From: Lachnospiraceae bacterium
GTDB lineage: Bacteria > Bacillota > Clostridia > Lachnospirales > Lachnospiraceae
Length of the DNA stretch: 64,000 nucleotides
Reading direction: 5' to 3'
Assembly: GCA_031280955.1 (NCBI GenBank)
Contig: JAITGA010000003.1
Coordinates: forward strand, 55,902 to 119,901
Positions 45,073 through 53,353 of this stretch are shown one piece after another; the stretch's first letter is position 1, and every line of letters begins with the position of its first letter. The notes beneath the pieces were generated by a model. The model searched no databases and was not told the origin of the DNA. It worked only from the letters and a program-made list of their open reading frames with translations. Position numbers and translations under genes: made by a program.

Positions 45073-45975
45073 ATGAAAGAGAAGAAAGAAAAAAACTACA
45101 TGCAGCCGAAGCGGCGGCGGATGAAAGGCAAAGAGAAGCGGCTTAACCGTTCTATGGCGGGTAACTCGATGCTCTTTGGTTTGATGATTGTTTGCGGAAT
45201 CGCAATGGCAATGCCGCTCGTCATGGTCATCAATAACAGCTTGAAGCCGCTCGATGAGTTGTTCCAGTTCCCGCCACGGATATTTGTTATCAATCCTACG
45301 CTCGAGAACTTTACTGACCTCTTCGTGGTCATGTCCGATTCTTGGGTGCCGTTTTCACGCTATCTCCTCAATACCATCATTTTGACCGGCGGGGGGATGG
45401 TGGGGCATGTTATTGTCGCTTCGCTGGCAGCTTACCCTCTGGCGAAAAACGACTTCCCCGGCAAGAAGCTTCTCTTTAGTATGGTTATTCTTTCAATGAT
45501 GTTCTCATGGACGGTGACACAGACCCCGCAGTTCATGATTATCACTTGGTTGGGAATCAACAATACCTACCTCGCATTGATTCTGCCCGCTTTCTCATTT
45601 GGAATGGGATTGTTCTTGATGAAGCAGTTCATGGAGCAGTTGCCCGATTCATTGATTGAGTCGGCACGGCTTGACGGAGCTACGGAGTGGAAGGTTTTTT
45701 GGAAGATAGTCATGCCGAATGTCAAACCGGCATGGTTGACGTTGGCGATTTTTCAGTTTCAGCAGATGTGGGCAAATACAGGCGGTACATTCCTGCGTGA
45801 TGAACAGTTGCGTCCGATTCAACACGCCCTCTATCAGGTAGAGGGTGGCGGCATTGCTCGTGCCGGAGCAGCAGCGGCGGTTACGTTTATCATTGCGGCG
45901 ATACCGATTACGTTCTTCCTGCTTTGCCAGCGTAATATATTAGAAACGATGACATCATCGGGGATAAAAGAATGA
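45073..45975 (+). CDS. Sugar ABC transporter permease (MalG/UgpE type)
   Basis: A 300-residue protein with a very basic N-terminus (KEKKEKNYMQPKRRRMKGKE) and six membrane segments. The EAA loop is ESARLDGATEWKVFWKIVMP. It is the second permease of the first transporter set. No ATPase gene is present in the window, so a shared MsmX-like ATPase elsewhere is likely. Confidence 0.92.
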   Translation: MKEKKEKNYMQPKRRRMKGKEKRLNRSMAGNSMLFGLMIVCGIAMAMPLVMVINNSLKPLDELFQFPPRIFVINPTLENFTDLFVVMSDSWVPFSRYLLNTIILTGGGMVGHVIVASLAAYPLAKNDFPGKKLLFSMVILSMMFSWTVTQTPQFMIITWLGINNTYLALILPAFSFGMGLFLMKQFMEQLPDSLIESARLDGATEWKVFWKIVMPNVKPAWLTLAIFQFQQMWANTGGTFLRDEQLRPIQHALYQVEGGGIARAGAAAAVTFIIAAIPITFFLLCQRNILETMTSSGIKE

Positions 45976-46003
45976 CGAAGAATATGTCATTTTAGGAGTA
46001 AAC

Positions 46004-47509
46004 ATGAAATATCACCGCTCCCTCTCACTCATATTGGCTACCCTCATCGCCGCTTTCTCATTTGCGGGGGCGATGCCTGTTCACGCCGGTGAAAGCGGGC
46101 TTCCTTATGCTACTTATAATTATGATTTCCGTGAGTATATCCGTTTCACCCCCGCTGCCTATATCCCTGACGGCATTATCAGGGGTGAGCGTTTTACTTA
46201 TGGTGGTGAATCAATCGGTCGTTTCGTGACCCCACAGGACATCAGCCGTTCACCCTTTGGTGATCTATATATTGCCGATACCGGCAACAATCGGATTATT
46301 GTCCTCGACAATACTTTGGAAAATTGCATCAATATCATTGATTCCTTTGTCAATGAGGGTGTCGTCGATACTTTCCGCCAACCGCATGGTGTATGTGTAT
46401 CACAAAGAGGTTGGATTTATATCGCTGATTCCGGCAATAACCGGATTGTTGTCCTCGACCAAGACGGTGATTTGGTCAAAATTGTTGCCAATCCCCGTTC
46501 GGAAAGCCTGGATGAAAATTTCGTTTTCATTCCCCTCAAAGTCACGGTTGACTATGCCGACCGGATATACTGCACGGCGCAGTTTATGCTTGAGGGTCTG
46601 ATGGTTTTCGATGACAGCGGCGAGTTTTCCAGTTTTTTCGGAACTATCAATGTCACGATAACGACATGGGAAATGTTCTGGGTGCGGATATCCACTAGGG
46701 AAGCACGGCAAAACCAGAGATTGTTTATCCCGACGGAGTTTACCGGTATTGATATCGATCCCGGTGGCTTCGTATACGCTTCCAATATCGACAATACCGG
46801 CGAACAGGGAGTCAGGCGGTTAAATCCCCGTGGTGAAGATGTCATGAAAAAAGGTGAAAACGGCAATGTCGGCGGCGACCTTTGGACTCTGGGTTTAGGT
46901 GAGCTTGCCGGTCCATCACAGTTTACCGATGTTGTCTACCGTGTAAATGGCATTTATTCTGCTCTTGACCGCCGCCGTGGTAGGATTTTCACATATGATC
47001 ATGAGGGCAACATTCTCTATATCTTCGGTGGTCTAGGCACACAGGAGGGGACATTCAACCTCCCGGTTTCGATTGAGTACATGAACGACAAGCTGATGGT
47101 ACTCGATGCGGCACGAGCAGAAATAGTCACTTTCCGCACCACCGAATACGGGCGGCTCATCAATGAAGCAGTATCACTTCGCTTTGATGGTAATGAAGCG
47201 CAAGCCGTAAGCCTCTGGGAGCGGGTCATTGAACTCAATGAACATAATGAACTAGCCAATACGGGTCTGGGGAAAGCCTATCTGACTGCGGGCGACAATG
47301 AAATGGCTGCCAAGTATTTGAAACTCGGCATGAACAGGGAGTATTACTCAATCGCTTTTCGCCGTTACCGCAATGAAATATTACGTGAACACGCCAATAC
47401 CGGCTTGACGGTAGCAGCTACCCTGGTCGTTGCTTTCCTGGTATACAAACGAATCCGCAAGAAAAGAAAAGCAAAAGATGACGATGATGGAGGGTTTTCA
47501 GTTGAGTAA
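46004..47509 (+). CDS. NHL-repeat/TPR protein, secreted and membrane-anchored
   Basis: A 501-residue protein. A signal peptide (SLILATLIAAFSFAGAMPVHA) is followed by a beta-propeller region (about 70-370) with clear NHL units, e.g. LYIADTGNNRIIVLDN and IYIADSGNNRIVVLDQDG, then two TPR-like helices (about 385-450; AQAVSLWERVIELNEHNELA), a C-terminal membrane segment (TGLTVAATLVVAFLVYKRI) and a basic/acidic tail. The propeller thus sits outside the cell, held by its C-terminus. Its position inside the transport operon suggests a binding or scaffold role for the transporter. No enzymatic motif is seen. Confidence 0.85.
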   Translation: MKYHRSLSLILATLIAAFSFAGAMPVHAGESGLPYATYNYDFREYIRFTPAAYIPDGIIRGERFTYGGESIGRFVTPQDISRSPFGDLYIADTGNNRIIVLDNTLENCINIIDSFVNEGVVDTFRQPHGVCVSQRGWIYIADSGNNRIVVLDQDGDLVKIVANPRSESLDENFVFIPLKVTVDYADRIYCTAQFMLEGLMVFDDSGEFSSFFGTINVTITTWEMFWVRISTREARQNQRLFIPTEFTGIDIDPGGFVYASNIDNTGEQGVRRLNPRGEDVMKKGENGNVGGDLWTLGLGELAGPSQFTDVVYRVNGIYSALDRRRGRIFTYDHEGNILYIFGGLGTQEGTFNLPVSIEYMNDKLMVLDAARAEIVTFRTTEYGRLINEAVSLRFDGNEAQAVSLWERVIELNEHNELANTGLGKAYLTAGDNEMAAKYLKLGMNREYYSIAFRRYRNEILREHANTGLTVAATLVVAFLVYKRIRKKRKAKDDDDGGFSVE

Positions 47510-48257
47510 AACCTCACGGTTTAAGACCTTTCGCACGATGATAGGTCGCTTCAAAAAAGAAGAGGAATACGGTAAGAACCTGACGCCAATCGACAGTGAT
47601 TATTACGCCAGTAGTGCTTTTGGTGCCTTTCGTGCCGCCTTTAAGGACAAGTGGAGTTACATGTGGTATACGGTTTCCCATCCGATGGATGGATATTACT
47701 GGATAAGACATCGCTCCCGCGGCAGTGTGCCATTGGCAATTTTTATGGTAGTACTCTTCTCTTTCAGCTTTACTGCCAATCGTCTGTTGGCAAGCTTTGT
47801 CGTTAATGAACTCGACCCTCGTTCGGTTGACAGTTATTATGAGTTGTTGGCAGTACTTTTCTTCTTTGTTCTCTTGTGTACAAGTAACTGGTCAGTCACT
47901 TGCCTGATGAGTGGCGAGGGGCGTTTCAAGGATATTATTATTGCCATCGGCTATGCAACACTGCCGATAACGATAGTACTAAATGTGGCAACGGTGGTCA
48001 GTCAAGTCGTTGCCGACAACGAAGTGGCTCTCTATTTTATGTTGCTTGTATTGGGAATAAGCTATGGCGCGATTATGATGCTGATCGGGATTATGCAGGT
48101 GCATAATTATACCCTGGGCAAAACATTGATAACGTTGTTTTTGACAGTTTTGGCACTTTTGATTATCATCTTCCTGATAGTGCTTTTGTTCAATATGTTG
48201 AGCATGGTTTATCATTTCTTCAGGAGTATATATACGGAGTTATTGTTCCGAACATAA
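47502..48257 (+). CDS. Yip1-domain polytopic membrane protein
   Basis: About 251 residues with five membrane segments from about residue 80 on (LAIFMVVLFSFSFTANRLLA; LLAVLFFFVLLCTSNWSVTC; IIIAIGYATLPITIVLNVA), resembling the bacterial Yip1 family. The motif NWSVTCLMSGEGRFKDIIIA is typical. The preferred start is TTG at 47502, overlapping the previous gene by 8 bp, with GGAGGG seven bases upstream; the upstream ATGs lie before that site. Function unknown; it may organise the transporter complex in the membrane. Confidence 0.8.
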   Translation: MSKTSRFKTFRTMIGRFKKEEEYGKNLTPIDSDYYASSAFGAFRAAFKDKWSYMWYTVSHPMDGYYWIRHRSRGSVPLAIFMVVLFSFSFTANRLLASFVVNELDPRSVDSYYELLAVLFFFVLLCTSNWSVTCLMSGEGRFKDIIIAIGYATLPITIVLNVATVVSQVVADNEVALYFMLLVLGISYGAIMMLIGIMQVHNYTLGKTLITLFLTVLALLIIIFLIVLLFNMLSMVYHFFRSIYTELLFRT

Positions 48258-48294
48258 AAGATATGTAACTAATGGCAAAGTGTGATTGGTAAAG

Positions 48295-50958
48295 ATGAAA
48301 GCAAAAAAGAGTAAAGTAAAAATTAAAAAACAAAAAATGCCGATGTCTTTGTTAAAGAAGATTCTGCTTTTCCTTGCAGCTTTGGCTTTGGTTTGCGGGC
48401 TTATTTATCTGGTCTTTTACTTGTTCTATTATGTCCTTTACAACCGCTACCAAGACTTTTTGACTGACTATACTGTTGAAGAGGGAACACAGTTCCGCCC
48501 ATTGACCGATTCAGTCAATCACGTCCCCGGCTTTGAGTTAGCTGCTGAAAACGAAGTGCTGAAGCTTTATACAGATCTTGAAACAGCCAATGTTGCCATC
48601 TATGACAAACGCAGCGGTGTGACTCATTATACCAATCCCCTTGATGCGGAAGCGGATGCCATTGCCAACAATGTTAATATCAATTATTTGAAATCGCAGA
48701 TGATTGTGACCTACTTTAACCGCATGGTGAGGACGGGTATTTTCGATTCTTACAGCACGGCGGTTGAAAAAGGGCAGTATGAAATCGAGAGCCTCGAGAA
48801 CGGTTTGCGTTACCGTTATCGCCTCGGTGATTTGCCTGAGGGTAATACCGGGACGATTCCCCTTTATATATCGCCGGAGTTGCTTGAGAAGCTGACCGGG
48901 CAAATGTCAGAAAATGACGCGCTTTCTTTTACCCGTATCTATCGTACCGACAGCGATATCTCAGGAACGTTACAACTTAATCCTGTCGTGCAAAATAACC
49001 CCCGACAAATGGCTAGAATGCAAGGTATCCTCGAAGACTTAGGCTGGACGGAAGATGATTTCCTCGATGCGATGGAAGGTCTGGGTGATCTCGTCGAGGC
49101 GGTGATACCTATTTCGTTTTCGATAGCCCTTGATTACCGTCTTGATGGTGATGCTTTGGTCGTTTCGATTCCGGTTTCGGAGATTCAGACCTACGGCGGC
49201 GGCTCAATCCAGAGTATTCAATTACTGCGTTATCTGGGGGCGGGCAATATGGAAGAGACAGGGTATTTCGTCGTCCCCAACGGCTCAGGGGCTTTGATAC
49301 ATTTCAACAACGGTAAACAGCATTACCCGACTTACCAGCAGAGTATATATGGTGTTGACCCTGTCAGTACGATAGTCAATCATATTGAATATACGGAAAC
49401 GGTGAAGCTTGCCCTTTTTGGCATTTGCCGTGAAGACAGTACCATCCTTGCCACAATCGAAGATGGGAGAACACTTTCTTCCATTACAGCGGTGGTAGCG
49501 GGTACATTTAGCGAGTACAACTATATCTTCAACACTTTCATCCTGGGGAATGCGGATAACCTTTACATGTTCGGTACTAGTGCCCTTGATGTCTTCGTCA
49601 AAGAGCCGGAAATGTATGATGTCAACCTGACTGTCCGCTACAGTTTCCCGGGAGCGGATTATCGAGGTTATACCGGGTTGGCGAATTATTACCGTGAGAA
49701 GCTGATTGAGGAGGGAAAATTAACTCCTGCCGTGGACGTGGCACAAGCAGATGAACCCATCGACATTCCTTTCTACTATGATGTCATCGGCGGGGTCAAG
49801 GAAACCAATCATATACTGGGCAAACAATATTTCCGTGTCTTCCCGATGACGACCTTTGATGAAGCGTTGTTGATGAGTGAGCAACTGCGTGAGATGGGTA
49901 TTGCAACTCAGGTGATGAACTTCCAGGGTTGGTTCAATGGCGGCTATTACAATAATGCCACCACGCGACTGCAACTAACACGAAAGTTGGGTTCAAAACG
50001 GGATTTGGAAGAGCTGAGTGCTTATATCACCAATAATGGCGGACGCTTTTATGCTGATGTCGCTTTACAAAAAGTAACATGGGCGGATAGACGTTTCAAT
50101 TATAACGCTGTGGCAAGCAGATACTTCGGTCCCGGTTTTGTTGCCGGATTCGGACAAACCCATCCGACGATGGTAGTTGATACGGCGATGGGTTATGTGG
50201 AGATCCTTTACAACTACATTTCCCCCAAATTCCTGCCCCGTTATGTTGAAAGCTTCACCAAAAAGGTGAACCGTTATGACATTGACGGTATTTCGCTTCG
50301 TGATTTGACGGATAATCTTTCCTCGGACAAACGCCGTTCTAATATCATCAACCGCGAGAAAACGCTGGAAATTATCCTCGGGCAATTTGATTTACTGGCG
50401 ACAACAGACATGAATCTGATGGGTAATGCGGCATATGATTATAGCTTCCCCTATTTGACTGATATCATCAATGTCCCGACGAGTCCGAATCGCTACTTCA
50501 TTATTGATGAGGATATTCCGCTCTATGAGATGATTATTCACGGCAGTATTGACTATGCGGGTTTGTTGCTCAACTTCAATGCCGATGAGGACAAAGCAAA
50601 TATCGTCCTCAACTTGATTGAGTACGGGGCATCACCTCATTACGCTTTCACATGGCAACCAAGCAGCCTGATGAAGAATACCGGACTAAGTCGCTACTAT
50701 AACACTACATTTAACGTATGGAAAGAAGAGGCATTTGGTATCTATACCCAGGTAAATGCGGCACTTAGTTATGTCAGCGGGGCGCAGATGATTGACCACC
50801 GGATTATGGGTGATGTCAGAGCCGTGACTTATAGTAACGGTATCACGATATACGTAAATTATGGCAATGAAGACCTTTTGGTCGGGAACAAACCGGTTCC
50901 GGCACGCAGCTACTTTGTAGATGGAATCGACTTGGAATACATGGATTATATGGAGTAG
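48295..50958 (+). CDS. DUF5696-family large membrane-anchored protein
   Basis: About 887 residues. A basic cytoplasmic start (KAKKSKVKIKKQKMPM) is followed by one membrane helix (LLFLAALALVCGLIYLVFYL) and a long extracytoplasmic part. The first half (about 60-480) is beta-rich, with FVVPNGSGALIHFNNGKQ resembling the carbohydrate-processing super-sandwich of large hydrolases. The second half (about 500-860) looks like a TIM barrel, with YDIDGISLRDLTDNL and LATTDMNLMGNAAYDYSFPY as possible active-site strands. I recognise the family but not a proven activity; a glycosidase-like role is inference. The ATG at 48295 lacks a strong ribosome binding site. Confidence 0.8.
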   Translation: MKAKKSKVKIKKQKMPMSLLKKILLFLAALALVCGLIYLVFYLFYYVLYNRYQDFLTDYTVEEGTQFRPLTDSVNHVPGFELAAENEVLKLYTDLETANVAIYDKRSGVTHYTNPLDAEADAIANNVNINYLKSQMIVTYFNRMVRTGIFDSYSTAVEKGQYEIESLENGLRYRYRLGDLPEGNTGTIPLYISPELLEKLTGQMSENDALSFTRIYRTDSDISGTLQLNPVVQNNPRQMARMQGILEDLGWTEDDFLDAMEGLGDLVEAVIPISFSIALDYRLDGDALVVSIPVSEIQTYGGGSIQSIQLLRYLGAGNMEETGYFVVPNGSGALIHFNNGKQHYPTYQQSIYGVDPVSTIVNHIEYTETVKLALFGICREDSTILATIEDGRTLSSITAVVAGTFSEYNYIFNTFILGNADNLYMFGTSALDVFVKEPEMYDVNLTVRYSFPGADYRGYTGLANYYREKLIEEGKLTPAVDVAQADEPIDIPFYYDVIGGVKETNHILGKQYFRVFPMTTFDEALLMSEQLREMGIATQVMNFQGWFNGGYYNNATTRLQLTRKLGSKRDLEELSAYITNNGGRFYADVALQKVTWADRRFNYNAVASRYFGPGFVAGFGQTHPTMVVDTAMGYVEILYNYISPKFLPRYVESFTKKVNRYDIDGISLRDLTDNLSSDKRRSNIINREKTLEIILGQFDLLATTDMNLMGNAAYDYSFPYLTDIINVPTSPNRYFIIDEDIPLYEMIIHGSIDYAGLLLNFNADEDKANIVLNLIEYGASPHYAFTWQPSSLMKNTGLSRYYNTTFNVWKEEAFGIYTQVNAALSYVSGAQMIDHRIMGDVRAVTYSNGITIYVNYGNEDLLVGNKPVPARSYFVDGIDLEYMDYME

Positions 50959-50965
50959 GATGGTC

Positions 50966-51880
50966 ATGAAAAAACGCAGAAGGCTTTCCCTCAATCAAAA
51001 AAGAATGTTGATGGGCTATATCTTTATCTTGCCTTGGCTTATCGGCTTCATTTATTTTTATGTACGTTCCATAGCCATGACTATTCAACTGTCGTTTTCA
51101 GAGTTGGTGATGGATATCCTTCAAGGCGGTTATTCGCTGACGGCAGTAGGATTTGAAAATTACCGCCATGCCTTTTTGGTGCATGGAAGTTTCAACCAGA
51201 TTCTGACGACATCAATATTAGGTATAATCATTGATATTCCGATGATTATCATGTTCTCGTTGTTTATGGCGATGCTGTTAAACCGCAAGTTCCGTGGACG
51301 TGCCTTGATTCGCGTCGTCTTTTTCCTACCAATTATCATGGCTTCGGATGCGATTGCTGCTTCACTTGAGTTGTCGGCGCAAATGATGAGCGGCGGCATC
51401 ACCTCTACCTCGACAATCACGGAAAATGTCACGGGAGCGGTAAACATAGACTTCTTTATTGATATGTTCATTACCTTGGGAATCCCGTTCCGGGCGATGA
51501 GCTATGTAGTCGGGGTGGTAATGCGGATTAACGCCGTTATCGCCGCTTCCGGCGTACAAATCATTATCTTCCTCGCTGCCTTGCAAGCAATACCGGGTTC
51601 ACTCTACGAAGTAGCAGACATCGAGGGAGCAACAGGGTATGAGACATTCTGGAAAGTCACGTTCCCGCTGATGATGCCGCATATTATCACCAATATAGTG
51701 TATACGGTCGTGGACAGCTTCACCCGCAGTTATGTGGTGACACTGGCTTACGACACGGCTTTTACCAGTTTCAATTATGGACTCAGCTCCGTATTCAGTA
51801 TCGTTAGTACCTTGATTACCTTGTTGATACTGTTTGCGGTTGTGGCAGTCATTCAGAAGCGGACGTTCTATTATACATAA
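50966..51880 (+). CDS. Sugar ABC transporter permease (second set, first subunit)
   Basis: About 304 residues, six membrane segments, basic start (KKRRRLSLNQKRMLMG). The EAA loop is EVADIEGATGYETFWKVTFP. A long periplasmic loop (LSAQMMSGGITSTSTITENV) between membrane segments differs from the first set. Several in-frame ATGs exist; 50966 has AGGA and GGAG upstream. The gene follows the DUF5696 gene after 7 bp, so both transporter sets are likely one operon. Confidence 0.92.
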   Translation: MKKRRRLSLNQKRMLMGYIFILPWLIGFIYFYVRSIAMTIQLSFSELVMDILQGGYSLTAVGFENYRHAFLVHGSFNQILTTSILGIIIDIPMIIMFSLFMAMLLNRKFRGRALIRVVFFLPIIMASDAIAASLELSAQMMSGGITSTSTITENVTGAVNIDFFIDMFITLGIPFRAMSYVVGVVMRINAVIAASGVQIIIFLAALQAIPGSLYEVADIEGATGYETFWKVTFPLMMPHIITNIVYTVVDSFTRSYVVTLAYDTAFTSFNYGLSSVFSIVSTLITLLILFAVVAVIQKRTFYYT

Positions 51881-51893
51881 AGAGGAGCAAGTT

Positions 51894-52868
51894 ATGACCA
51901 AGTACATCACGATGGCAAAAGCAGTCGTAAATGACCGTGACAAAATGCAGGTCTTGGGTAATGATGTCAAAAACATGGTTATAATGATCATGAGGATATT
52001 GATATTGATTGGCGTGTGTTACGTCATTTTGCTACCGCTTATCGGGATGATAGTCAATTCGTTTTCGTCGAACGCTGATGCCTATGACCCGATGGTGTTC
52101 GTTATTCCCAAGAATCCGACATTGGAACGTTATCAGCTCGTAATTGAGCGGATGGATTATTTCAGCGTCATGGGACGGAACTTACTCTATGTCGCCGCCC
52201 TTACTGTTATTCAATTGGTGATAAGCTCCATGGTCGGTTATGGTTTTGCCCGCTTCAATTTTCCTTTCAAAAGACTTCTCTTTGCCTGTGTGGTAATAAT
52301 GATAATTATTCCTGCCCATACCATCATGCTGCCGATATACCTTACCTTCCGGGAGTTTGACCCCTTAGGGTTGATTTCACTTTTCACCGGAACACCGATG
52401 AACCTCATCGGCTCGACCGCCCCGGTCTTCATTATGACCATGCTCGGTTGCGGGGTGCGTTCGGGGCTTTATATCTATATTTTCTGCCAATTCTTCCGTG
52501 GCTTACCCAAAGAAATCGAAGAAGCGGCTTTTGTCGATGGCGCAGGTGTGTGGTATACATATTTTCGCATTATGCTGGTCAATGCCATGCCGGCGGTTGT
52601 CACCGTCACCGTCTTCTCATTTGTCTGGCAGTTTAACGACACTTTCTTCGGCAATCTCTTCTTAATCAGTGACAGCACCCTAATCAGCAAAAAGATTGCC
52701 TCTTTGCAAGCGATGATTGCCAATGCAGATCGTATCCTCGAAATTCCCATTCAGGAGCTTTACCTGAATGCGGGGATTGTTCTCGTTCTCCTACCAATTA
52801 TTATTATCTACATAGTATTGCAAAAATATTTCATTGAGGGCGTGGAACGCAGCGGCATCGTTGGCTAA
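51894..52868 (+). CDS. Sugar ABC transporter permease (second set, second subunit)
   Basis: About 324 residues with six membrane segments. The EAA loop reads EEAAFVDGAGVWYTYFRIML followed by VNAMPA, a more divergent form than in the first set. The start at 51894 has GAGGAG upstream; the longer frame overlaps the preceding gene. With the preceding gene it forms a heterodimeric membrane channel. Confidence 0.92.
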   Translation: MTKYITMAKAVVNDRDKMQVLGNDVKNMVIMIMRILILIGVCYVILLPLIGMIVNSFSSNADAYDPMVFVIPKNPTLERYQLVIERMDYFSVMGRNLLYVAALTVIQLVISSMVGYGFARFNFPFKRLLFACVVIMIIIPAHTIMLPIYLTFREFDPLGLISLFTGTPMNLIGSTAPVFIMTMLGCGVRSGLYIYIFCQFFRGLPKEIEEAAFVDGAGVWYTYFRIMLVNAMPAVVTVTVFSFVWQFNDTFFGNLFLISDSTLISKKIASLQAMIANADRILEIPIQELYLNAGIVLVLLPIIIIYIVLQKYFIEGVERSGIVG

Positions 52869-52923
52869 AAAAGGGGAGCGGGAGATTGTTTAGTACATTT
52901 TAGTAATATTCCACAAAAAATAC

Positions 52924-52952
52924 TTGAAATGCAAGCAAAAAAATGTTAATAT
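52924..52952 (+). promoter_or_regulatory. Promoter of the lipoprotein/binding-protein genes
   Basis: TTGAAA (52924-52929) and TAATAT (52947-52952) with 17-bp spacing, 56 bp after the permease stop. It would produce a leader of nearly 400 nt before the start at 53354. Confidence 0.5.
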
Positions 52953-53353
52953 GTACAAGAAGGCAGAAGACTTCAATTTGGTAGCGGGTTTTTTGCAGCT
53001 TTTGCAAGTAACCGAATGATTTTGCGAATCGGGCAGAGCAATTTATTAGCAACAGGTTTGGCACAATTTGCACGATTAAACTTGCAGGAGCAAACTTGCA
53101 ATGACTGAGTTTTTGAAATGGTAGCTTGCAGATACCAAGTAGAGTTTTTTGCGAAGAGCGGGACTCACCTCCCGTTTTTACAGTCGGTAAGGAGGTAAAC
53201 GACTGTCTTTAACACAACTTTTGTTGTCAAAGGTGCGTTATGTCGAATGTGCGTATGTGTATTATATCCGCATTAGATGCGAAGCGCAAAGTAAGCGTAA
53301 GGTATAATAGAACGGCAATAACGCAAAAACAACCAAGAAGGAGGATGGAAAAG
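52953..53353 (+). promoter_or_regulatory. Long structured 5' leader of the repeat lipoprotein gene
   Basis: About 400 nt without a convincing gene. The upstream half repeats TTGCA/TTTTGC words (e.g. 52990s, 53000s, 53085-53100). Three hairpins follow in order: CGGGA/TCCCG (53159-53174) followed by five T, like a weak terminator; ACAGTCG/CGACTGT (53180-53206) with AAGGAGG exposed in its loop; and ACAAC/GTTGT (53214-53227). A TATAAT at 53303-53308 lacks a good -35. No known riboswitch class was matched. Confidence 0.5.

Noticed and set aside
52953..53353. c-di-GMP or c-di-AMP riboswitch in the long leader
   Set aside because: The conserved core strings expected for GEMM and ydaO-type aptamers were looked for by eye and not found.
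53240..53353. N-terminal extension of the repeat lipoprotein from the GTG at 53240
   Set aside because: The signal peptide and lipobox fit a start at 53345-53360, and the strong ribosome binding site at 53338-53344 would be internal to the longer frame.
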